This document shows, piece after piece, positions 5,323 to 11,033 of a stretch of DNA of 11,033 nucleotides. A program made the position numbers and the translations under genes. The notes under the pieces are model-generated. The model saw only the letters and a program-made list of their open reading frames with translations. It ran no database searches and was not told where the DNA came from. This DNA is from JANQKX01 sp039028695. GTDB lineage: Bacteria > Pseudomonadota > Alphaproteobacteria > Kiloniellales > Kiloniellaceae. Within the stretch, counting starts at the first letter, position 1. Each line of letters begins with the position of its first letter. Location of the stretch: assembly GCA_039028695.1 (NCBI GenBank), contig JBCCHN010000163.1, forward strand, positions 1 through 11,033. Reading direction: 5' to 3'.

Positions 5323-6060
5323 CTACTCCGCCGCGTGCGCGGGATAGCCGTCCTTTTTGAGTCTTTTCTCTGGCACTTGAGCGTCATCAACGGCGGTTAG
5401 ACCGGCCATGGCCTTTTCGAGGCTGGTAAGAAAGCGTTCAAACAGTCGGCTCTCCTCTGCGCAAAAGGCCGCTACTGTTTGATCGGAAAAATATCCAATT
5501 TCCGATATGCGTTCGGCCATGTCCGTCAGGTGTCCGGTCTCCTCTGCCAAGAGGCTTTTAAGGGACATTTTAATTTTAGCCTTGGTCAAGGCCTCTTGAT
5601 AGAGTCGATAGCCCCACACGGCCCTAAACTCAACAATCATGGACATGTAGAGATAGATGGCTTGCGGATGCGGTTCTGGTCCTTGGTCTTTCAAGAGACT
5701 CTTCTTTGTGGCCGCTTCCAGGCGTTGAAAGTACATGCGCGCCGCGGCCGGTGCTAACATTTGTTCCGCCTCGAAGGCCGCGACCAGGCCGGAAAGGCGC
5801 TCCGCCTGGCGTTTAAAAAAGAAGGCGTGGCGCGCTTCCTCGGCCAAATGCTTGAGGGTGGACTGATCGATGGCCCCGCCGCTTTGGGTGACCATGATTT
5901 TATGGCTACCCATATGCTCTAGCAGGGAAAGAGTATTCATGAAGCGCGCATGGCACGACCGATCGGTGCAGATGCGGTCGAGCAAGCACTGGGTGCGCGC
6001 CACCAAGGGCCTATTGGCCCCTTCAAAATCAGATATGATTGATTGAATCCGCGATCGCAT
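5323..6060 (-). CDS. Ferritin-like di-iron protein encoded in the biotin operon
   Basis: A 245-residue, probably all-helical cytosolic protein whose exact family I do not recognise. It shows the full ferritin-like di-iron signature: E48 in the helix around 39-57, E75-x-x-H78 in the helix 69-90, E144 in the helix 133-158 and E174-x-x-H177 in the helix 166-188. Spacings of 27 and 30 residues between each single Glu and its ExxH fit a four-helix bundle holding two metals. Proteins of this fold include ferritins, rubrerythrins, R2-type reductases and oxygenases such as MiaE and Coq7. C25, C31 and C36 lie near the N-terminus, and the last 25 residues are charged and probably loose. It starts 32 bases inside the end of bioA, in another frame, which implies co-transcription and coupled translation. 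A role in biotin synthesis, in making the pimeloyl precursor, or in iron or oxidant handling for BioB is possible but unproven. Confidence 0.85.
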   Translation of the reverse strand: MRSRIQSIISDFEGANRPLVARTQCLLDRICTDRSCHARFMNTLSLLEHMGSHKIMVTQSGGAIDQSTLKHLAEEARHAFFFKRQAERLSGLVAAFEAEQMLAPAAARMYFQRLEAATKKSLLKDQGPEPHPQAIYLYMSMIVEFRAVWGYRLYQEALTKAKIKMSLKSLLAEETGHLTDMAERISEIGYFSDQTVAAFCAEESRLFERFLTSLEKAMAGLTAVDDAQVPEKRLKKDGYPAHAAE

Positions 6061-7306
6061 CGTAAATCTCGTCCAAATCCGCTTCGCTCACACAATAGGG
6101 CGGCAAGATATAAACCGTGTTGCCCAGGGGCCTCAGCAAGAACCCTCGATCCTGGAAATAGGCATATAGCGTCGGGCCCACACCCGCAAGATAGCCCTCG
6201 TCCGTGACCTTCACGTCTACGGCGGCAATGGTGCCTGTCTGGCGCACATTTTCAAAGCGCGGATGATCGCGAAAAGCCTCCAGTTTCTTGCCGTGATAGG
6301 CGGCAATGCGGTCGATGTTCTCCTGAACCGGCTCACGGTGCCACAGCTCCAGATTCGCCACGGCTGCCGCGCAGGCTACCGGGTTAGCCGTGTAGGAACT
6401 GGAGTGGAAAAAGGTCTTGGCCCGATCCGTGGAATAGTGGGCATCAAAGATCTTACGATGACACAGGGTGACCGCCAAGGGCAGGGACCCGCCGGTAATG
6501 CCCTTGGAATAGCAGGCAATGTCGGGCACCACCCCGGCCTGCTCGCAGGCAAAACGCGTCCCGGTGCGGCCCCACCCCGTCATCACCTCATCGGCGATGA
6601 AGAGGACATCATACTTTTCGCAGATCCGCTTCATCTCCCGCAGAACGTCCGTGGAATACATCAACATGCCGCCGGCCCCTAGCACCAGGGGTTCGACAAT
6701 CAGACCGGCCACACCCTCGGCGGATTCGCGGCAGGCCGTCTCCAGGGCGTCCAGGGTATCCTGCCCGGCACCGGCGGCTGGAAAGGGAAGGGACTCCACG
6801 GTGAACAGCAGAGGATCATATGGTCGGTTAAAGACACCCCGCTGCCCCACGGACATGGTGCCGATGGTGTCCCCATGATAGCTGTTTTCCAGTACCAGGA
6901 TGCGCTGGCGTTTGGAGCCTTGGTGATGCCAAAAGCCCAGGGCCATCTTAAGAGCCACTTCCACGCAGGTTGAGCCGCTGTCCGAAAAAAAGACGTAGTC
7001 TAAGCCCTTGGGGGTGATGGCGATCAATTCTTCGGCGACCCGCTCTGCGGGTTCGTGAGTGTGGCCGGCAAAGATCACTTGGTCCAGCTTCTCGGCCTGT
7101 GCCTGCACTGCTGACTGAATATAGGGGTGGCAGTGGCCGTGGGTAATGACCCACCAAGAGGAAATGCCGTCGATAATTCGCGCGCCGTCGGGTTTATAAA
7201 GGTATGCGCCCTTTCCCCGCTCGATCTTCACCATTTCGGGCAAGGTGGCATGTTGAGTAAAGGGGTGCCAGATAGGTGATTGTGGCGCGGATGTATCTTC
7301 TGTCAT
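6029..7306 (-). CDS. bioA: Adenosylmethionine-8-amino-7-oxononanoate aminotransferase
   Basis: BioA, a 425-residue PLP enzyme of the class-III aminotransferases, converts 8-amino-7-oxononanoate (KAPA) to 7,8-diaminononanoate, using S-adenosylmethionine as amino donor in the usual form. HPFTQHA (14-20) and SSWW (49-52) near the N-terminus match the substrate-pocket segments of BioA. DSGSTCVEVALKMA (109-122) is the phosphate-binding region, ADEVMTGWGRTG (238-249) carries the pyridine-binding D239, and the Schiff-base lysine is K268 in YSKGITGG (266-273). Length is normal for the family. The ATG at 7306 overlaps the bioD stop as ATGA, and its own last 32 bases are shared with the start of the ferritin-like gene, so translation along the operon is probably coupled. 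A lysine-donor variant (BioK-like) is less likely because the W52 region looks like standard BioA. Confidence 0.97.
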   Translation of the reverse strand: MTEDTSAPQSPIWHPFTQHATLPEMVKIERGKGAYLYKPDGARIIDGISSWWVITHGHCHPYIQSAVQAQAEKLDQVIFAGHTHEPAERVAEELIAITPKGLDYVFFSDSGSTCVEVALKMALGFWHHQGSKRQRILVLENSYHGDTIGTMSVGQRGVFNRPYDPLLFTVESLPFPAAGAGQDTLDALETACRESAEGVAGLIVEPLVLGAGGMLMYSTDVLREMKRICEKYDVLFIADEVMTGWGRTGTRFACEQAGVVPDIACYSKGITGGSLPLAVTLCHRKIFDAHYSTDRAKTFFHSSSYTANPVACAAAVANLELWHREPVQENIDRIAAYHGKKLEAFRDHPRFENVRQTGTIAAVDVKVTDEGYLAGVGPTLYAYFQDRGFLLRPLGNTVYILPPYCVSEADLDEIYDAIADSINHI

Positions 7307-7935
7307 GCCGGTACAAAGTCCTCTAACTTGAAATGATCCGTGAAAGCCTGTTTTAGGCTTTGGGGATTTAACTCCAATAATAACGGCAGGCGGCCGAGGC
7401 CGCGAGCGCCGCTGAAATCCAAAATGGTTCGCTGGCTGTCGGCATTTTCATCACCGATAAAGACGATGCCGTGCAGGGCGATGCCGCGTCGCTTGAGGGC
7501 CTCTACCGACAGCAGGCTGTGATTGATGGTCCCCAGGGCCGTACGGGCGCACAAGATGACTGGCAGGCCCCACTCGGCAAAAAGGTCGATGTACAAAAGC
7601 CGCCGGGTCACTGGAACGCAAAGGCCGCCGGCCCCTTCGACCACCAATGCTCCCGCCACATCGGGTAGGCCCAAGCGCCCCGGATCGATGTCCACGCCCT
7701 CTTGCTCCGCCGAAAAGTGAGGCGATGCCGGCAGCGCCAGGCGATAGGTTTCGGGCAGAAAATGGCTTTCCGCCAGGCCGCTTAATCGCTTCACGTCGGC
7801 CAGATCGGTAGATGGAGTCACGCCGGCCTGGATGGGCTTGTAATAGGTGGCGCCGATGGCCTGGGCCAGCATGGCTGAAAAGACCGTCTTGCCCACATCC
7901 GTATCGGTCCCGGTGACCGTAAATCCCTTTATCAT
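7303..7935 (-). CDS. bioD: Dethiobiotin synthetase
   Basis: BioD closes the ureido ring of dethiobiotin from 7,8-diaminononanoate, CO2 and ATP. With the ATG at 7935 the protein has 210 residues, close to the usual size. The P-loop GTDTDVGKT is at 9-17, KPIQAG (33-38) carries the conserved lysine of the active site, EGAGG (100-104) is the switch-like motif, and GTINHSLLS (135-143) is also typical. A longer reading from ATG 7968 adds 11 residues; it is rejected because BioD proteins begin a few residues before the P-loop strand and because 7935 overlaps the bioF stop as ATGA. The same ATGA arrangement joins it to bioA downstream. Confidence 0.97.
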   Translation of the reverse strand: MIKGFTVTGTDTDVGKTVFSAMLAQAIGATYYKPIQAGVTPSTDLADVKRLSGLAESHFLPETYRLALPASPHFSAEQEGVDIDPGRLGLPDVAGALVVEGAGGLCVPVTRRLLYIDLFAEWGLPVILCARTALGTINHSLLSVEALKRRGIALHGIVFIGDENADSQRTILDFSGARGLGRLPLLLELNPQSLKQAFTDHFKLEDFVPA

Positions 7936-9065
7936 GCGGCAAGGTCCCCCAGATTTTGCGCCAGGCATTGGAACATCTCCGCAATATCCTTTTCCGTGAC
8001 ATGAAGCGTAATGGCGATGCGAAGGCGAGCCGTGCCCTCCGGGACCGTAGGCGGTCGGATGGCGCGAATGTCGTAACCTTGCGCCTGAAGAGAACTGGCC
8101 AGATGTACCGCAGTTTTATCCAAACCGATAATGACGGGCAGGATCTGGCTGCCGCTCGCCGGCTGGCCGCAGGCCTCCGTCAAGTGGCGATTGGCAAATC
8201 CCATCAAGTCTTGCAGCCTTTTTTGGTGCTCGGGTGAATGCTCTAGCAAAGTCAGGGCTGCCGACACCGCTTGGGCCATCATGGGCGCGGGCGCGGTGGA
8301 ATAGATAAAGGGACGGCAATGATTGACCAAATAGTCTATCACCCCTTGGTTGGCACAGATCAAGCCGCCGGCCGCCCCTAAAGCTTTGCCGCAGGTGTGA
8401 ACGACGATCAGATTTTCCCGGCCGGCGAAGGGCTCGGTCAAGCCCTTGCCGCCAGCCCCAAAGACACCGGTAGCATGGGCCTCATCAACCATCAGCATGG
8501 CATCGCAGCGCGTGGCCACCGTCATGTAATCCGCCAAGGGCGCCACGTCCCCATCCATCGAATAGAGACTTTCGACCGTGATCCAAGGCCGGCCCTTACC
8601 GCCCCTGCGGCGCCAGGCCAGGATGGCGTCTTCGGCGGCGCATGCGTCGTTATGGGGCAGACGTTGGCTTTTGGCATGGCCGGCGTGCAGCCCTTCCTTG
8701 ACGCTGGCGTGCATGCGCTCGTCAAATAGGATCAGGTCTCCCCGTTGGGGCAGGGTGGTTAGGGCCGCGAAATTGGCGATGTAGCCGCTGGCAAAATAGA
8801 GCGTGGCTTCGGCGCCAAAAAAGCGGGCCGCTTGTTCCTCAAGGGATTCGTGGGCCGGGTGATTGCCGCGCAAAAGGCGCGATCCTCCCGCACCGACGGG
8901 CAGCCCATCGGCCAAGCTGGCCACCAAGGCGTCGCGGATTTCCGGTGCTTTGGAAAAGGCCAAATAATCGTTCGAGGTGAAATCAAGCCCTGCTGCGGCC
9001 TCGAGGCAACGATAGCGGTGCCGTGTCTTCAGATTGCTAAGTTTGTCCTGAAAATGGTCTAGCAT
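7932..9065 (-). CDS. bioF: 8-amino-7-oxononanoate synthase
   Basis: BioF is a PLP-dependent alpha-oxoamine synthase that condenses L-alanine with a pimeloyl thioester to give KAPA, the first committed ring-assembly step. The 377-residue protein has the family order: TSNDYLAF (30-37), GAGGSRLLRGNHPAHESLE (58-76), the DEAHATGVFG strand (194-203) with cofactor-binding D194 and H197, and the internal aldimine lysine K227 in HTCGKALGAAGG (223-234). The C-terminal small domain ends with a LRIAITLHVTEKD motif (348-360). The start is ATG 9065, 61 bases after the bioB stop. Its own stop overlaps bioD by ATGA. The thioester donor is not revealed by the sequence, since no pimeloyl-forming gene is adjacent. 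Confidence 0.97.
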   Translation of the reverse strand: MLDHFQDKLSNLKTRHRYRCLEAAAGLDFTSNDYLAFSKAPEIRDALVASLADGLPVGAGGSRLLRGNHPAHESLEEQAARFFGAEATLYFASGYIANFAALTTLPQRGDLILFDERMHASVKEGLHAGHAKSQRLPHNDACAAEDAILAWRRRGGKGRPWITVESLYSMDGDVAPLADYMTVATRCDAMLMVDEAHATGVFGAGGKGLTEPFAGRENLIVVHTCGKALGAAGGLICANQGVIDYLVNHCRPFIYSTAPAPMMAQAVSAALTLLEHSPEHQKRLQDLMGFANRHLTEACGQPASGSQILPVIIGLDKTAVHLASSLQAQGYDIRAIRPPTVPEGTARLRIAITLHVTEKDIAEMFQCLAQNLGDLAA

Positions 9066-9126
9066 CGCGGCGTGCGTCGGCTCCCATGGCTAAAGCTGGC
9101 AAGGCCCTTATCAAAATCTGTCAGCT

Positions 9127-10161
9127 CTATTCCGCGGCCGTGCTCACCGCCTCGGCCTCACCGGATATTTGCTCCAGTGGCAGATCTTCAATGCCCAGCT
9201 TGGCCAGCAGGGCCTCGTCCGCCTCGGCTTCCGTATTGTCCGTGGTCAGAAGGCGGTCGCCCACGAAGATCGAGTTGGCGCCAGCAAAATAACACAGCGC
9301 TTGCGTGGCCTCGTCCATCTCTCGCCGGCCGGCGGAGAGGCGCACAAACGAGCGGGGCATGAGGATACGGGCCGTGGCGATGGTGCGCACGAATTCGATG
9401 GGGTCCAGCGGCGGCGTGTCTTCCAAGGGCGTGCCGGGAATAGCCACCAGCATGTTGACGGGCACGCTTTCGGGATGTTCAGGCAAGTTTGCCAGGGTGC
9501 GCAGCATTTCCGCCCGGTCGAGGGCCACCTCGCCCATGCCGATGATGCCGCCGCAACACACCTTCATGCCGGCGGCCCGGACCCGCGCCAGGGTGTCCAG
9601 ACGATCCTGATAGGTCCGGGTGGTGATGACCTCTTTGTAGTAGCGCTCCGAGGTATCGATATTGTGGTTATAATAGTCTAGCCCGGCTCCCTTTAATCTC
9701 ATCGTTTGGTCGTCGCTGAGCATACCCAAAGTCATGCAGGTCTCCAGGCCCAGGGCCTTGACCCGGCTCACCATCTCGCACAGGGCGCGCATGTCCCGTT
9801 CCTTCGGGTTGCGCCAGGCAGCCCCCATGCAATAGCGGGTCGCGCCGGACCGTTTGGCGGCCGTGGCCTCCGCCACCACACCCTCGATTTGCAGCAGCTT
9901 GGAGGCGGGCAGGGAGGTCTTGTGATGGGCCGATTGACTGCAATAGCCGCAGTCCTCGGGGCAGCCACCGGTCTTTATGTTCATCAGGCGGCTTTTTTGG
10001 ACCTTGTTGGGGTCGAAATAACGCCGATGCAGGCTCTGGGCACGAAAGAGTAAGTCATTGAAAGGCATGTCATAAATGGCCTTGGCCTCGCCCTCGGTCC
10101 AGTCGTGGCGAATGTCCTTTTTGCCCCCGCTCTCGCCTGGGACTGTGCCTTGCCCAACCAT
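9127..10161 (-). CDS. bioB: Biotin synthase (radical SAM)
   Basis: BioB inserts sulfur into dethiobiotin by a radical SAM mechanism, using a [4Fe-4S] cluster for SAM cleavage and a second [2Fe-2S] cluster as sulfur source. In this 344-residue protein the radical-SAM cysteines are C67, C71 and C74 (GGCPEDCGYCSQS, 65-77). The second-cluster ligands are C111 (RYCMGAAW), C142 (ETCMTLG), C202 (KVCCGG) and R274 (VRLSAGR). All are offset by exactly 14 residues from the E. coli positions known to me (53/57/60, 97, 128, 188, 260), so the enzyme is intact. YNHNIDTS (164-171) and NMLVAIPGTPLED (236-248) are also conserved. The start is ATG 10161 with AAGGA about nine bases before it. It is the first biotin gene of the leftward operon, 113 bases after the peroxidase-like gene. 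Confidence 0.98.
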   Translation of the reverse strand: MVGQGTVPGESGGKKDIRHDWTEGEAKAIYDMPFNDLLFRAQSLHRRYFDPNKVQKSRLMNIKTGGCPEDCGYCSQSAHHKTSLPASKLLQIEGVVAEATAAKRSGATRYCMGAAWRNPKERDMRALCEMVSRVKALGLETCMTLGMLSDDQTMRLKGAGLDYYNHNIDTSERYYKEVITTRTYQDRLDTLARVRAAGMKVCCGGIIGMGEVALDRAEMLRTLANLPEHPESVPVNMLVAIPGTPLEDTPPLDPIEFVRTIATARILMPRSFVRLSAGRREMDEATQALCYFAGANSIFVGDRLLTTDNTEAEADEALLAKLGIEDLPLEQISGEAEAVSTAAE

Positions 10162-10208
10162 TTATCCGTTCCTTTTAACCACCGTTTTCTAGGACCTACC
10201 CCTTCCAG

Positions 10209-10250
10209 TTCCTAACAGCTCTGGGCCATCGGTCAAGGCAATTGATTTGC
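10209..10250 (-). promoter_or_regulatory. Candidate bioB promoter and adjacent inverted repeat
   Basis: Read on the minus strand, TTGACC (10231-10236) and TAGGAA (10209-10214) are 16 bases apart, a fair -35 and a poor -10, lying 48 bases or more before the bioB start. Immediately upstream is GCAA-atcaa-TTGC (10238-10250), a small inverted repeat that could be an operator. No site like the alphaproteobacterial BioR box (TTATCTATAA) or a BirA operator is visible in the 113-base gap. Confidence 0.25.
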
Positions 10251-10274
10251 TTGATCCCGGCTGCCGCCATGGCG

Positions 10275-10880
10275 CTAGCCGTGCGACCAATTGTCGGGAT
10301 CGTCCGAATCCCCCGGCGAAAGGCCCAGGACTTCGCCCTTGATCGAGGTGCCCAGCCCCAGAACCGTACGGTTGGCATAAGCGAAGTAGCTGACGACTTG
10401 ATTGATTTCCAAGATTTCCCCATCGTCCAGACCCGAGTCGCGCAAGGCTAGGACATGGGTCTCGGCCATGGCCGCCGGGGCTGTGGTCAGGGCCTTGGCA
10501 TAGCCCATGGCCGCCAGCTCCCGCCCGTCGAAGGCGTCTTCGGGCCGGTCCGCTACTAGGGCCGCTTTGATCGCGGCGCTGCGGGTATCATCCCCGATAA
10601 GGCGGGCCCTGCCGGCGAGGTGATGTTGGAAGCAATAATCACAAGCATTCAAATGGCTTACATAGGTGCCTAGCGCCTCCAGGAGCCACTTGGGCAAGCG
10701 GTTACCCGAATGGTGCAGCACGTTTTTGTAGAGGGCCATGTGGCCCTCCATGCTGTGGGGGCGCAGGGAGTGGGACATCATGATGTTATCCACGCGGTCG
10801 TCTGGCCCCTTGATCCGGTCATAGAGCTTTTTCAGGCGGCCTTGTGCTGCTGCGTAGGGAATGGTTTTGATCCAGGGCAT
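10275..10880 (-). CDS. AhpD-like (carboxymuconolactone decarboxylase family) peroxidase-related protein
   Basis: A 201-residue helical protein of the AhpD/CMD superfamily, cytosolic, probably a thiol-dependent peroxidase or disulfide reductase. The redox motif is C80-x-x-C83 with H87 (NACDYCFQHH, 78-87), and E68 lies 12 residues before C80. That reproduces the E118/C130/C133/H137 proton-relay and thiol set of Mycobacterium AhpD. The C-terminal half (about 147-190) has a EINQVVSYFAYANR segment (157-170) typical of the uncharacterised peroxidase-related subfamily. The ATG at 10880 is preferred, since an upstream TTG (10922) adds 14 residues not typical of the family and AAGGAA lies about 11 bases before the ATG. 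It lies 113 bases before bioB and 46 bases after the upstream fragment, all on the same strand. Physiological substrate unknown. Confidence 0.9.
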   Translation of the reverse strand: MPWIKTIPYAAAQGRLKKLYDRIKGPDDRVDNIMMSHSLRPHSMEGHMALYKNVLHHSGNRLPKWLLEALGTYVSHLNACDYCFQHHLAGRARLIGDDTRSAAIKAALVADRPEDAFDGRELAAMGYAKALTTAPAAMAETHVLALRDSGLDDGEILEINQVVSYFAYANRTVLGLGTSIKGEVLGLSPGDSDDPDNWSHG

Positions 10881-10926
10881 TGCCGAACCCGTTCCTTTGT
10901 TGAGGGTCAATGATGAGTGCAAGCGG

Positions 10927-11033
10927 TCAATGGTGGGCCAATTTCCGCCCGGCTATTTTGGAGGCCAAATCCGTACCCATGGCCGAATACATGGCCGCGC
11001 GCATATCGCTGTTGCGGGCCAAGAGCTTTTCCA
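10927..11033 (-). CDS. C-terminal fragment of an unidentified protein (cut by window edge)
   Basis: An open minus-strand frame enters from beyond the window and ends with TGA at 10927-10929. The visible 34 residues (starting EKLLARNSDMRAA and ending SKIAGRKLAHH) are helical-looking and amphipathic, with alternating charged and alanine-rich segments. The frame is supported by the short distance (46 bases) to the peroxidase-like gene on the same strand and by a stop in each of the other frames or less protein-like content. I cannot name the family from so short a piece. Confidence 0.5.
   Translation of the reverse strand, partial: EKLLARNSDMRAAMYSAMGTDLASKIAGRKLAHH

Noticed and set aside
7936..7968. 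Eleven-residue N-terminal extension of BioD
   Set aside because: The ATG at 7935 forms the ATGA overlap with bioF, and BioD proteins normally begin close to the P-loop strand.
9169..9681. Plus-strand 170-codon frame opposite bioB
   Set aside because: It is antisense to a fully conserved biotin synthase. The other long plus-strand frames opposite bioA, bioD and bioF are shadows of the same kind.
10162..10274. Possible BioR or BirA operator before bioB
   Set aside because: I looked for TTATCTATAA-like and long BirA-type palindromes and found neither. TTATCC near the bioB start matches only half a BioR site.

Overview
The window looks like an ordinary chromosomal segment of a moderately GC-rich proteobacterium. 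The protein families and the tight bioBFDA layout fit an alphaproteobacterium, possibly of the Rhodospirillales. That placement is inferred from general resemblance and no marker gene here proves it. There are no rRNA or tRNA genes, phage genes, transposase genes or CRISPR repeats. Eleven complete genes and two gene fragments cut by the window edges can be supported.

Left part (1-2352, all on the minus strand): a phytanoyl-CoA dioxygenase-family Fe(II)/2-oxoglutarate oxygenase, a BetI-like TetR regulator and the N-terminal two thirds or less of an MFS transporter, read in that order. They may form a small regulated catabolic or uptake unit. The gap between tetR and the MFS gene holds two GGAT...ATCC inverted repeats that could be operators.

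Middle (2353-4862): a divergent intergenic region, then a secreted methionine sulfoxide reductase MsrA on the plus strand. A 617-base non-coding stretch follows (3376-3992). It carries overlapping hairpins that could act as a terminator, a 163-base TA-flanked inverted-repeat element that looks like a MITE, and a hairpin followed by T6. Then comes an EamA/DMT-family permease on the plus strand.

Right part (4868-11033, all on the minus strand): a biotin locus read from right to left as (unidentified C-terminal fragment), AhpD-like peroxidase, bioB, bioF, bioD, bioA, a ferritin-like di-iron protein and a secreted cupin. bioF/bioD and bioD/bioA each overlap by ATGA, and bioA overlaps the ferritin-like gene by 32 bases, so these four are almost certainly co-transcribed. 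BioB, BioF, BioD and BioA together convert a pimeloyl thioester to biotin. No known gene for making the pimeloyl precursor (bioC, bioH or another esterase, bioZ, bioI, bioW) is present in the window. The di-iron protein sits where such an accessory gene is often found. It is the most interesting object here: it shows a clean E...ExxH...E...ExxH signature (E48, E75/H78, E144, E174/H177) and its link to biotin synthesis is not one I recognise.
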